Shown here in pieces: positions 9,141 through 17,634 of a stretch of DNA of 64,000 nucleotides. Positions within the stretch are counted from its first letter, which is position 1. Every line of letters begins with the position of its first letter. The stretch is from the NCBI RefSeq assembly GCF_023111095.1, contig NZ_JALGYW010000002.1, positions 186,001 to 250,000 of the forward strand. Reading direction: 5' to 3'. A program made the position numbers and the translations under genes. Source of the stretch: Maribellus sp. YY47. Its GTDB lineage: Bacteria; Bacteroidota; Bacteroidia; Bacteroidales; Prolixibacteraceae. Below the pieces are notes generated by a model. That model ran no database searches and was not told the DNA's origin. It was given only the letters and a program-made list of their open reading frames with translations.

Positions 9141-11081
9141 TTATTCCAATCCTTTTTCAAGAAAACTTTTGAATTCGTCATCCTCAAAAGTAACTCCCAT
9201 TTGATACTCTGTCCCGTCGGGCTCTACGATCACATGGTAAGGTATACTGTTGGTTCCATATTTTGAAATCTGAATATCGAGATTTTTCTTCCCCAGGGTC
9301 TTTAACTCTTTACCGTCGGCCGAAGTCACCCAATCACTTTCGTCTAGTTTGGTGCGATCGTCGGTATATAATCCAATCACTACATATTTTTCTGACATCA
9401 TCTTCATAACATCAGGATTCAGCCAAACTGAATTTTCCATCTTTTTGCAGTTTGAACAGGCGTGTCCTTTAAACACAACCAAGGCCGGTTTGCCCTGTTC
9501 TTTTGCACAAGCCAGTCCTTGTTCATAATCAAAATACCCACTCAGTCCGTTAGGTAAATGAAGTTTATCGGCATATTTAGCCGGTCCGCACTCCGCTTGT
9601 TGCACCCGAGTATGAGCTGCAGAAGTACTGCTCCCCACCATAAAACTTTGTGTACTTGCTGGTGGAATTAAAGCAGAAATAGTACGCAGAGGCGCTCCGA
9701 ATAGTCCGGTAAACAGGTACAAAACGAACGTAAACGTTACGATCGACAAAAACAAGCGACCTACTCCAACATAAGGTAAATCACTATCGTGAGAGAATTT
9801 AATTTTACCAATGAAATACATGCCCAACAGAAAGAAAACAACAATCCAGATTGACAGGTAAATCTCACGGCTTAAAATCTCAAAGCCATAAACCTGATCA
9901 ATATTACTCAGGAACTTTAAACCGAAAGCCAGCAAGATGAAAGCGAAAACAACTTTGATGGAATTAAGCCATCCACCTGATTTTGGCAGTTTGCTCAGTG
10001 CTGACGGGAAAATCGCCAACAGGGCAAACGGAGTTCCAAAGGCCAGTCCAAAGAAAAACATCCCGATTAACGGACGTAATCCTCCGTGTTGTACCGCTTC
10101 GATGATCAAGGCTCCAATAAACGGCCCGGTACACGAAAACGATACAATTACCGTGGTAAGCGCCATAAAAAAAGCCCCGATAAGTCCCCCCTTATCAGCT
10201 TGAGAATCGGTTTTGTTAACCAGGCTGTTTGGTAATACCATCTCGAATGCTCCAAAAAATGAAATGGCAAAAACCAGAAATAGCGTAAAGAAAAGCAGGT
10301 TTGGAATCCAGTGCGTACTCAAGATACTTCCCACATTGGGTCCGAAAATTCCGATTGAAAAAAGCGCGCCGAGTAAAGTAAAAATCGCCACAATAGAAAG
10401 TCCGAAAAACACACCGGTTTTAACGGCTTTCCCCCTATTTTCGCTACCTCGCATAAAAAACGAAACCGTCATCGGAATCATTGGAAATACGCAAGGAGTT
10501 AGAATAGCCGCAAAACCTGCCAGGGCAGAAATCAAAATAAAAAGCCACAGTGATTGTCCACCGGTTGAATCAACGCCATTTGCAACGGCACCTGCATTTT
10601 TACCTTCAGCCGGAACTGCTGGTTTTGTATCCTGATTGAATTTAAACGAAAACTCACTTTCTTCGGGCGGCGTGCATGTTTCATCGTTACAACTCATAAA
10701 CAATACATACCCTTTTATCTCCACCGGATCAGACGACTTCAGTTTAATTTTCTGGGTAAGTACAGCCTTTCCACCAAAGTATCCGACATTTAGTTGAAAA
10801 GTTTCGTCGAAATGAATCTCGGGTTCGGGCACTTTTTGAATTTTCCCAACAAAATCAAACAAAGTAGAATCTTCAAAAACGAAAGTGGTAGCAATGGGAC
10901 CACCTTCCGGAAGATCGGTATCGTACAAATGCCAGCCGGCATCAATGGTTGCCTCAAAAATTAAATCAACCTCATTCCCGTTTTGCTTTGAATCAAAACT
11001 CCATTTGGTGGGATTTACGATTTGGGCCTGAGCTACTAAAGTGGTAACAAAAAGTGCGAGTACAAAAGCTATTTTCTTCAT
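9141..11081 (-). CDS. dsbD: Thiol:disulfide interchange protein DsbD
   Basis: Passes electrons from cytoplasmic thioredoxin across the inner membrane to periplasmic thiols. The 646-residue protein has a signal peptide (LVAQAQ), an N-terminal DsbD alpha-type domain with Cys pair CNDETC (about residue 132), eight or so membrane helices with the CcdA-type ILTPCVFPMIP and SCTGPF cysteines, and a C-terminal thioredoxin-like domain with C542-SN-C545. All three redox pairs are present. It is bounded by a -7 box upstream and a terminator downstream, so it is probably monocistronic. Confidence 0.95.
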   Translation of the reverse strand: MKKIAFVLALFVTTLVAQAQIVNPTKWSFDSKQNGNEVDLIFEATIDAGWHLYDTDLPEGGPIATTFVFEDSTLFDFVGKIQKVPEPEIHFDETFQLNVGYFGGKAVLTQKIKLKSSDPVEIKGYVLFMSCNDETCTPPEESEFSFKFNQDTKPAVPAEGKNAGAVANGVDSTGGQSLWLFILISALAGFAAILTPCVFPMIPMTVSFFMRGSENRGKAVKTGVFFGLSIVAIFTLLGALFSIGIFGPNVGSILSTHWIPNLLFFTLFLVFAISFFGAFEMVLPNSLVNKTDSQADKGGLIGAFFMALTTVIVSFSCTGPFIGALIIEAVQHGGLRPLIGMFFFGLAFGTPFALLAIFPSALSKLPKSGGWLNSIKVVFAFILLAFGLKFLSNIDQVYGFEILSREIYLSIWIVVFFLLGMYFIGKIKFSHDSDLPYVGVGRLFLSIVTFTFVLYLFTGLFGAPLRTISALIPPASTQSFMVGSSTSAAHTRVQQAECGPAKYADKLHLPNGLSGYFDYEQGLACAKEQGKPALVVFKGHACSNCKKMENSVWLNPDVMKMMSEKYVVIGLYTDDRTKLDESDWVTSADGKELKTLGKKNLDIQISKYGTNSIPYHVIVEPDGTEYQMGVTFEDDEFKSFLEKGLE

Positions 11082-11106
11082 ACTATGTTTTTTCTAAAAT
11101 GAATCA

Positions 11107-11114
11107 CAAAAATA
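11107..11114 (-). promoter_or_regulatory. Putative -7 box for dsbD
   Basis: Minus-strand TATTTTTG matches TAnnTTTG and would give a leader of about 20 bases before the dsbD start at 11081. Confidence 0.5.
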
Positions 11115-11247
11115 CATGCAATAATATAAATACTTCGATAAACAATTTATATTCCAATAGGTTTTTGAGCCAATTTTTGATCCAGCTTTTTCGGGCTAGA
11201 GTCAAAAAGGCATCTTAAGTTGTAAAAATGCAATAATTTCCATGAAA

Positions 11248-11275
11248 TAAAAAAAGCCGTTCAAACGAACGGCTT
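11248..11275 (-). terminator. Terminator after the RNase G gene
   Basis: AAGCCGTTC and GAACGGCTT pair around a 4-base loop, and on the minus strand a T run follows. It begins 4 bases after the rng stop codon. Confidence 0.9.
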
Positions 11276-11279
11276 CCTT

Positions 11280-12830
11280 CTATAAAATAATTTCTTCCTG
11301 ATTCTCGTCGTAAAAGTGGTATTCCAAAAAAGAATAGGCACTGTTACTCTCTATGTTCACCCACCGAAAGTATTCAAAAAACCATTGATTGCGTCTGCTT
11401 TTAAAACCTTTGGTAAGGAAAGCCGCAACATATGGATGAACTTTGATTTGCAATTTCTTTTTATTCAGCTCTTTAAGAGCGTATCGTACTTTGCCGTCGA
11501 TTTCGTCGGCAAATAAAACAGAGGGCACAATTTTACCGGTTCCGTTGCAAGTTGGACAAACTTCAGCCGTTTCTACTTTTTCTTCCGGTCTTACTCGTTG
11601 TCGCGTAATCTGCATCAGGCAGAACTTACTTAATGGCAAAATGTTGTGCTTAGTCCGGTCGTTGGCCATCACTTCGCGCATGTGATCATTCACTTTTTGG
11701 CGATTGACAGCAACGTGCATGTCGATGAAATCAATAACGATGATTCCACCCATGTCCCTCAACCGTAATTGTCGTGCTATTTCGTCACAGGCGGCCAGGT
11801 TCACTTCAAGGGCATTCGACTCCTGGTCGTTTCCGGCCCTTGCCCGGTTTCCGCTGTTAACGTCTATTACATGAAACGCTTCAGTATGTTCTACAATTAA
11901 ATAGGCACCATCTTTAAAGGAAACTGTTTTCCCGAAGGACGCTTTAATCTGTTTTTCTACTCCATAATGTTCGAAAACAGGTTGTCGTCCCTTGTAGTAC
12001 TTGACAATTTTACGTTTGTCAGGTTGAATGCTACCTATGTAATCGGCAACTTCGTCGAAAGCCGACTGATCGTTCACAATAATACTGTTAAAGTCAGGAT
12101 GATAAATGTCGCGCAGCAAAGCTGTAGTTCGGTCAATCTCACCAATAATAAGTGAAGGAGCCTGGACTTTGTGCAGCTTGTTAAATGTTGTTTCCCATTT
12201 ATCGACTAAGCGACGGAGTTCCTGATCGAGTTCGGCAACTTTTTTACCTTCAGCTACAGTACGGATAATCACCCCGTATTTCCGGGGCTTAATACTTTGA
12301 ACCAGTTTTTTCAACCGGCTTTTTTCTTCGTTGGTTTTGATTTTCTGCGACACTGAAATCTTGTCACTAAACGGCATCAAAACCAGGTTTCGGCCTGCTA
12401 TCGAAATTTCGGAAGTCAGTCTGGGACCTTTTGTCGAAATAGGTTCTTTTGCAACCTGTACCAGAATTTTCTGACCCACCTTTAAAAGCTCATTTATCTT
12501 ACCTTCCTTGTTAATATCGGGTTCGGATTGTATCCGTGAGATGGAAGAAATTTTATTTTTTCGGGACGAAGCAATTCGTAAAAACTTATTTAAAGTGGCG
12601 AATTGCGGCCCCAGGTCAAGGTAATGTAAAAAAGCATCCTTACTGTAACCTACATCAATGAACGCTGCGTTTAAACTGGGCATAATTTTTTTTACTTTCC
12701 CGAGATAAATATCCCCGACAGCAAATTTTGCCCCGCTTCTTTCTCGACTTAGTTCTACAAGCTTTTTATTTTCCTGTAAAGCAATAACAATTTCGGAAGG
12801 AGTTACATCAATTATTAAATCGCTACTCAC
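11280..12830 (-). CDS. rng: Ribonuclease G/E family endoribonuclease
   Basis: Single-strand endoribonuclease that processes rRNA and decays mRNA. The 516-residue protein has an N-terminal S1 domain (GDIYLGKVKKIMPSLNAAFIDVG), an RNase H-like/DNase I-like catalytic core with the metal-binding Asp residues in FHVIDVNSG and GGIIVIDFIDM, and the Zn-link motif CPTCNGTG. The length fits RNase G and lacks the long RNase E scaffold tail. It is the last gene of a minus-strand cluster HU - small basic protein - rng, and its leader contains an 11-bp inverted repeat. Confidence 0.95.
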   Translation of the reverse strand: MSSDLIIDVTPSEIVIALQENKKLVELSRERSGAKFAVGDIYLGKVKKIMPSLNAAFIDVGYSKDAFLHYLDLGPQFATLNKFLRIASSRKNKISSISRIQSEPDINKEGKINELLKVGQKILVQVAKEPISTKGPRLTSEISIAGRNLVLMPFSDKISVSQKIKTNEEKSRLKKLVQSIKPRKYGVIIRTVAEGKKVAELDQELRRLVDKWETTFNKLHKVQAPSLIIGEIDRTTALLRDIYHPDFNSIIVNDQSAFDEVADYIGSIQPDKRKIVKYYKGRQPVFEHYGVEKQIKASFGKTVSFKDGAYLIVEHTEAFHVIDVNSGNRARAGNDQESNALEVNLAACDEIARQLRLRDMGGIIVIDFIDMHVAVNRQKVNDHMREVMANDRTKHNILPLSKFCLMQITRQRVRPEEKVETAEVCPTCNGTGKIVPSVLFADEIDGKVRYALKELNKKKLQIKVHPYVAAFLTKGFKSRRNQWFFEYFRWVNIESNSAYSFLEYHFYDENQEEIIL

Positions 12831-12884
12831 AACCTAAATTTTAGAACGTAATTTTTATTTATTAATACTAATGTTTATAACAGA

Positions 12885-12918
12885 TTAAACCTAAGACACC
12901 AGATGCCTTAGGTTTAAC
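12885..12918 (-). promoter_or_regulatory. Hairpin in the rng leader
   Basis: TTAAACCTAAG and CTTAGGTTTAA form a perfect 11-bp inverted repeat with a loop of about 11 bases, 55-88 bases before the rng start and just after the small basic protein gene. No T run follows on the minus strand, so it is not a classical terminator. It could set the 3' end of the upstream mRNA or be a target for RNase G autoregulation; the second idea is inference. Confidence 0.6.
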
Positions 12919-12950
12919 CATATCTCACAGAGTTTTAACAAACTAAAACT

Positions 12951-13043
12951 CTATTTTTTCTTTTTGTGCCTGTTTTTACGCAATCTTTTTTTGCGCTTAT
13001 GAGTGGCCATCTTGTGTCTTTTTCTTTTCTTTCCGCTTGGCAT
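12951..13043 (-). CDS. 30-residue AURKAIP1/COX24 (mS38)-like basic protein
   Basis: Very small gene read directly from the minus strand: ATG at 13043-13041, TAG at 12953-12951. The product starts MPSGKKRKRHKMATHKRKKR and is 30 residues long with 18 Lys/Arg. This pattern is that of the AURKAIP1/COX24 domain proteins annotated in Bacteroidota, related to mitochondrial ribosomal protein mS38. A ribosomal role is therefore likely but inferred. The start codon lies 4 bases after the HU stop, so the two genes are almost certainly translated from one message, with rng downstream. Confidence 0.85.
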   Translation of the reverse strand: MPSGKKRKRHKMATHKRKKRLRKNRHKKKK

Positions 13044-13047
13044 AACT

Positions 13048-13335
13048 CTATTTTTTTACTTGGTTTTTAACTTCTGATACAAATGTTTTCGCTGGTTTGA
13101 ACGAAGGAATATTGTGAGCTGGAATAATAATAGTAGTGTTCTTAGAGATATTTCTGGCAGTTTTTTCTGCTCTTTTCTTGACCACAAAACTACCAAACCC
13201 TCTCAGGTAAACATTTTTCCCATCCACCAGTGAATCTTTTACCGTCTCCATAAAAGCTTCCACTGTTTTCTGAACAGTTACTTTTTCAATTCCAGTTTCT
13301 TTTGAAATCTCATTTACAATATCTGCCTTAGTCAT
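13048..13335 (-). CDS. HU/IHF-family DNA-binding protein
   Basis: Histone-like DNA-bending protein of 95 residues. It has the HU signature GFGSFVVKKRAEKTARN and a DNA-intercalating arm with the Pro in IIIPAHNIPSFKPAK. The length is normal. HU versus IHF subunit cannot be decided. It heads a compact minus-strand cluster with the 30-residue basic protein (4-base gap) and rng. A -7 box TATTTTTG lies 50 bases upstream. Confidence 0.93.
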   Translation of the reverse strand: MTKADIVNEISKETGIEKVTVQKTVEAFMETVKDSLVDGKNVYLRGFGSFVVKKRAEKTARNISKNTTIIIPAHNIPSFKPAKTFVSEVKNQVKK

Positions 13336-13385
13336 CTCTTAAAATATTTAATTTTCAATATATTAATCGTTTTTATTAGAGTCTG

Positions 13386-13393
13386 CAAAAATA
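13386..13393 (-). promoter_or_regulatory. Putative -7 box for the HU operon
   Basis: Minus-strand TATTTTTG, 50 bases upstream of the HU start, in an AT-rich divergent region shared with mutY. Confidence 0.5.
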
Positions 13394-13430
13394 AAAATAT
13401 TTTAAACACAGTAAAGCTTTTTATTTAAAT

Positions 13431-13438
13431 TATTTTTG
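13431..13438 (+). promoter_or_regulatory. Putative -7 box for mutY
   Basis: TATTTTTG matches the -7 consensus about 35 bases before the mutY start and diverges from the HU promoter. Confidence 0.5.
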
Positions 13439-13472
13439 TTTTAATCAAGATTTTAAGTGGGTTAGCGATAAA

Positions 13473-14525
13473 ATGCAAGAATTCAAAACAGCTCTATATA
13501 AATGGTATCATTTATACCAACGGTATTTGCCCTGGCGTCAAACCAACGATGCCTATAAAATATGGATCTCCGAAATTATACTTCAACAAACGCGGGTAGC
13601 ACAGGGAACCGACTACTACCACCGTTTCATTGAGCGGTTTCCAACGGTGACCGACCTGGCTTCTGCACATGAAGACGAGGTACTAAAATTATGGCAGGGA
13701 CTGGGCTATTATTCGCGGGCCAGAAACCTGCATGCCGCGGCAAAAACCATTGCGAACAATTATTCGGGAATTTTCCCCAACAAGTATGAAACCATCATAA
13801 AACTTAAAGGCATTGGGCCGTATACCGCCGCAGCCATCGCTTCCATAGCCTTTTCCCTTCCCTTCGCCACCATCGACGGGAATGTGTACCGTGTACTTTC
13901 GCGTTATTTTGGAATTGCAACTCCTATCGATTCAACACAAGGCAAAAAGGAGTTTACCCTGCTTGCAAACGAAGTGCTCGACAAAAACGCTCCGGGATTA
14001 CACAACCAGGCGCTCATGGAATTCGGAGCCCTGCAATGCGTTCCGAAATCACCCAAATGTTTTGAATGTCCTTTGCATTCCTCTTGTCATGCATTTGCCA
14101 ACGACCTTGTTTCCAACCTTCCGGTAAAAGAGAAAAAGACCAGGCAGTCGTTGCGCTATTTTTATTATTACCTCCTTGAAAGCGGGAGCACTATATTAAT
14201 GGAGAAACGAACCCAAAATGATATCTGGAAAAACCTTTACCAGCTGCCGCTGCTGGAATCCGATCGGGAGTTAAGTGATCAGGAAATACTCAACTGCGAG
14301 ATCCCTTTTCTTAGTCGAGGAAAGTATAATATAACTGCGGTTTCGGAAACCAGAAAACATATTTTGAGTCACCGTATTATAATGGCACGGACAATTCGCG
14401 CAGAAATTTCAGAAGAATCAGTGATTAGCAAAGCCCTCTTACGGGTAAATAAAAAAGATATTTCTAAATTTGCTGTACCTCGGTTAGTGGAACTCTTTTT
14501 AAAAGATTATAAATTAGGAGAATAA
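13473..14525 (+). CDS. mutY: A/G-specific adenine DNA glycosylase MutY
   Basis: Removes adenine mispaired with 8-oxoguanine. The 350-residue protein has the HhH-GPD fold (LKGIGPYTAAAIASIAF), catalytic Glu34 in ISEIILQQTRV, the catalytic Asp in ATIDGNVYRVLSR, and a C-x6-C-x2-C-x5-C 4Fe-4S motif (CVPKSPKCFECPLHSSC). The C-terminal NUDIX-like domain, which reads 8-oxoG, occupies residues from about 230. It begins a plus-strand run with ssb, gldE, gldD, PPTase, zwf and pgl, an order in which mutY-ssb-gldE-gldD is familiar in Bacteroidota. Confidence 0.96.
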   Translation: MQEFKTALYKWYHLYQRYLPWRQTNDAYKIWISEIILQQTRVAQGTDYYHRFIERFPTVTDLASAHEDEVLKLWQGLGYYSRARNLHAAAKTIANNYSGIFPNKYETIIKLKGIGPYTAAAIASIAFSLPFATIDGNVYRVLSRYFGIATPIDSTQGKKEFTLLANEVLDKNAPGLHNQALMEFGALQCVPKSPKCFECPLHSSCHAFANDLVSNLPVKEKKTRQSLRYFYYYLLESGSTILMEKRTQNDIWKNLYQLPLLESDRELSDQEILNCEIPFLSRGKYNITAVSETRKHILSHRIIMARTIRAEISEESVISKALLRVNKKDISKFAVPRLVELFLKDYKLGE

Positions 14526-14582
14526 ATATTGGAGATGAAAAATTCATCCGTACAATAATGTTAACCATTAAAAATTAAAATC

Positions 14583-15032
14583 ATGTCAGTAAACAAAGTT
14601 ATTCTTGTTGGAAACGTGGGCAAAGACCCGGAAGTCAGACACTTAGACAATGGTGTTGCAGTGGCCAATTTTCCATTGGCAACTTCGGAAACTTATACCG
14701 CCAAAAACGGAGAAAAAGTAACCACCACCGAATGGCACAATATTGTTTTGTGGAGAGGACTGGCCGATGTTGCAGAAAAATATGTAACCAAAGGTCGCCA
14801 GTTGTATATTGAAGGGAGAATCAGAACCCGTTCGTACGACGACAAAGACGGCAACAAGCGTTACACAACCGAAATCTACGGTGATGTTATGCAGATGCTT
14901 GGCTCAGCTTCCGGCAATCAACAGGCGGGTGCCGATAACAACTCAAATGTATCTCAGTCCCCATCCAATTCTCCACAGGTTAGTCAGCCCGATATTGAAG
15001 AACCCGAAGGAGACGAGGATTTACCGTTTTAA
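14583..15032 (+). CDS. ssb: Single-stranded DNA-binding protein
   Basis: Binds ssDNA during replication and repair. The 149-residue protein has an OB fold (VNKVILVGNVGKDPEVRH, then TTEWHNIVLWRGLADVAEKY), a low-complexity Gln/Asn/Ser linker at about 110-138, and the acidic tail DEDLPF that binds partner proteins. Standard length and complete. It lies 57 bases after mutY and 15 bases before gldE. Confidence 0.96.
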   Translation: MSVNKVILVGNVGKDPEVRHLDNGVAVANFPLATSETYTAKNGEKVTTTEWHNIVLWRGLADVAEKYVTKGRQLYIEGRIRTRSYDDKDGNKRYTTEIYGDVMQMLGSASGNQQAGADNNSNVSQSPSNSPQVSQPDIEEPEGDEDLPF

Positions 15033-15047
15033 TTAAATTAACTGATT

Positions 15048-16367
15048 TTGGAAACAGAACCGCCGCTTGCTTCCACCCTTTTTGAAGGCTGGAACGTTGA
15101 ATTTCACCCTCTGACTCCGGGAATTTTTGTTGCACTGATTATCGTGTTGTTGTTATTGTTGAGCTCGGCAATGATCAGCGGATCGGAAGTGGCTTACTTT
15201 TCGCTAAGCGCTACCGAAAAAGAGAAGCTAAAAAAGAAAAGCAAGACCAATCAACGCGTTTTGGATAATCTCGCAAACCCGGAACGTCTGCTGGCCACCA
15301 TATTGGTAACCAATAATTTTGTAAATGTTGGAATTATCATTTTAACCGCATACATCTCCAACAACCTGGTTACGTTTGTTAAAGCTCCGATGCTGGAATT
15401 TGTTTTCCAGGTGGTTCTGATCACTTTCTTTCTTTTACTTTTTGGCGAAATTTTCCCAAAAGTTTACGCCACACATTTTGCCTTGCGCTTTGCCAAAACA
15501 ATGGCCCTGCCTTTGCAAACATTAGCAAAATTGTTCCGGCCCTTAAACGCCTTGCTTATTTATTCGACTGGTTTTGTGAACCGCAGATTACAAAAGCACC
15601 ACAAAAATTTGTCGATGGACGATATTTCGCAGGCGCTGGAACTGACTTCAGAACACGAGCTCTCCGAAGAAAAAGACATCCTGGAGGGAATCGTAAAGTT
15701 TGGGAACAAGGATGTTAGCGAAATCATGAAACCTCGGGTTGACGTGGTGGCCATCGACATCAAAACAGAATTTGATGAAGTGATCCGGATCATCATCGAA
15801 TCGGGCTATTCGCGAATTCCGGTGTACATCGACAGTTTTGATAATGTCAGCGGAATTCTGTACATCAAAGACATTTTACCTCACAGTCATAAAACAAACG
15901 TGTTTAAGTGGCAAACGCTTATCCGTCCGCCGTTTTATGTACCTGACACCAAAAAAATCAGTTCGCTGCTGGAAGAGTTCCAGAAAACAAAAGTTCACCT
16001 CGCTGTAGTAGTGGATGAATACGGTGGAACTTCAGGAATCGTCACCCTCGAAGATATTCTGGAAGAAATTGTGGGCGACATTACCGACGAATTTGACGAA
16101 GAGGAAAAGTTCTTCACTCAAATCAACGATAAAACCTATGTTTTTGATGCCAAGGTTTTACTCGGCGATTTTTACCGGATCACCGAAACCGACGATACCT
16201 TGTTTGACGAAGTAAAAGGAGATGCAGATACGCTGGCGGGCCTGATACTCGAATTAAGGGGCGAAATTCCGAAAGTGAACGAAGAAATCAAATGCAAACA
16301 ATTTACGTTCACCATTAAAGAAGTGGACAACCGCCGGATCAAACAAATCAAGGTTGCGATTAAATAA
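15048..16367 (+). CDS. gldE: GldE-like gliding motility protein (DUF21-CBS-CorC)
   Basis: Membrane protein of the HlyC/CorC type assigned to gliding motility by position directly before gldD. It has about four transmembrane segments in the DUF21 domain (residues 25-180), two CBS domains (about 205-330) and a C-terminal CorC/HlyC transporter-associated domain ending near 430. The start is a TTG (15048-15050): the peptide METEPPLAS fits the family's N-terminus, while the first in-frame ATG would cut into the first membrane helix. It may be an ion transporter; the biochemical role in gliding is not known from the sequence. Confidence 0.88.
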   Translation: METEPPLASTLFEGWNVEFHPLTPGIFVALIIVLLLLLSSAMISGSEVAYFSLSATEKEKLKKKSKTNQRVLDNLANPERLLATILVTNNFVNVGIIILTAYISNNLVTFVKAPMLEFVFQVVLITFFLLLFGEIFPKVYATHFALRFAKTMALPLQTLAKLFRPLNALLIYSTGFVNRRLQKHHKNLSMDDISQALELTSEHELSEEKDILEGIVKFGNKDVSEIMKPRVDVVAIDIKTEFDEVIRIIIESGYSRIPVYIDSFDNVSGILYIKDILPHSHKTNVFKWQTLIRPPFYVPDTKKISSLLEEFQKTKVHLAVVVDEYGGTSGIVTLEDILEEIVGDITDEFDEEEKFFTQINDKTYVFDAKVLLGDFYRITETDDTLFDEVKGDADTLAGLILELRGEIPKVNEEIKCKQFTFTIKEVDNRRIKQIKVAIK

Positions 16368-16406
16368 ACCTTGTCTTTACTACGTTTTACACCAAAATCA
16401 ATCAGC

Positions 16407-16991
16407 ATGAGGATTTGGAGGATTCTATTACTCGTAATGATATTTGCAGGATGCAGGGAAACATATACGCCAAAACCAAGAGGATTTTTCCGCATCGATT
16501 TCCCGCAAAAAAGCTATTCCCAAATACTCGGAAATTATCCGTATTCGTTTGATATTCCGGATTACTCCTCCATTCAACACGATTCCAGAAATCCGGATCA
16601 ACCGTATTGGATAAATGTAGAAATACCGGAAAACAAAGCAGAGTTTCATATTTCTTATTACGATCTGAAAAAAAACGGTAAAACCAACCGTGAATTTTTG
16701 ATCGAGTTAATGGAAGAAACCCGGCGACTCGCCTACGAACACTCGATTAAGGCAAGCGCTATCGATGAGCGGATATTTATTAATAACGCCGAAAATGTTT
16801 ATGGCACCATTTACCAGATTCGGGGCAATGCCGCTTCGCCGATGCAATTTTTTCTGACCGACAGCACGCAACATTTTTTGCGTGGCGCATTCTATATTCG
16901 CGAGGTACCTGACATCGATTCGCTTCGCCCGGTTATCGATTTCCTGGAACCCGATGTTATTCGTTTGATTGAAACCACAAGCTGGAAGTAA
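16407..16991 (+). CDS. gldD: Gliding motility lipoprotein GldD
   Basis: Lipoprotein needed for Bacteroidota gliding and type IX secretion in model species. The 194-residue product starts at the ATG at 16407, which gives a clean lipoprotein signal (RILLLVMIFAGC, acylated Cys at residue 16). A TTG 12 codons upstream is open but would bury the signal. The segment after the Cys, TYTPKPRGFFRIDFP, is the typical GldD pattern. Its TAA overlaps the next ATG by one base, so it is coupled to the PPTase. Confidence 0.9.
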   Translation: MRIWRILLLVMIFAGCRETYTPKPRGFFRIDFPQKSYSQILGNYPYSFDIPDYSSIQHDSRNPDQPYWINVEIPENKAEFHISYYDLKKNGKTNREFLIELMEETRRLAYEHSIKASAIDERIFINNAENVYGTIYQIRGNAASPMQFFLTDSTQHFLRGAFYIREVPDIDSLRPVIDFLEPDVIRLIETTSWK

Positions 16992-17629
16992 TGCCCTTTA
17001 TCAGAACCATTGAAAACAAGGATGGGAAAATCGGGATTTGGCAGCTCGCCGAAACACCCGAGATTTTGCTGTCACGACTGGCGCTTTCTGAGGATGAAAC
17101 CACTCAATACAGTCAGTTAAAAGCAGAAAAACGCCAGAAGGAATTCCTTACTACGCGCATTTTATTATCCGCGTTGAAAAACGGCAAACAGGAAATCTGC
17201 TATACGTCATTAGGAAAACCTTATTTACCGGAGGAAATAACCAACATCAGCATCTCACACTCGGCCAATTATGCCGTTGTTTTCCTTTCGGATAAAAAAA
17301 TAGGAATTGATATTGAGCAATGCGACAGAAACATGAATCGTGTGGCTGACCGGTTTCTTAGCCAAAAGGAAAAAGCGCTGATTGAAAAACTCGACAATCC
17401 ACAATTTGCCCGAGTACTTTTCTGGGCTGCCAAGGAAGCCATTTTTAAATGCACCGATGCACACGGCATCAATTTCAGGGAACAAATTCTTATCGATACT
17501 TTTGTTCCGGGCCGCGAAGGCAGTTTTACGGCCACACTGCAACTCACCGAAAGAAACTACAAATACCTTCTGTACTATTTTCCCCTCGAAAACAATGTAC
17601 TGGTATATTGTGTTGAACAAGAAATTTAA
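16991..17629 (+). CDS. 4'-phosphopantetheinyl transferase family protein
   Basis: Transfers phosphopantetheine from CoA to carrier proteins. The 212-residue protein shows the two hallmark motifs of the superfamily: IGIDIEQCD, with Mg-binding Asp and Glu, and FWAAKEAIFKC, with the catalytic Glu and Lys. Size and motif layout fit the Sfp/EntD/Gsp type more than the small AcpS trimer. Its ATG overlaps the gldD stop by one base and zwf follows 5 bases after its end, so it is part of the ssb-pgl transcription unit. The carrier target is unknown. Confidence 0.9.
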   Translation: MPFIRTIENKDGKIGIWQLAETPEILLSRLALSEDETTQYSQLKAEKRQKEFLTTRILLSALKNGKQEICYTSLGKPYLPEEITNISISHSANYAVVFLSDKKIGIDIEQCDRNMNRVADRFLSQKEKALIEKLDNPQFARVLFWAAKEAIFKCTDAHGINFREQILIDTFVPGREGSFTATLQLTERNYKYLLYYFPLENNVLVYCVEQEI

Positions 17630-17634
17630 GTGAC

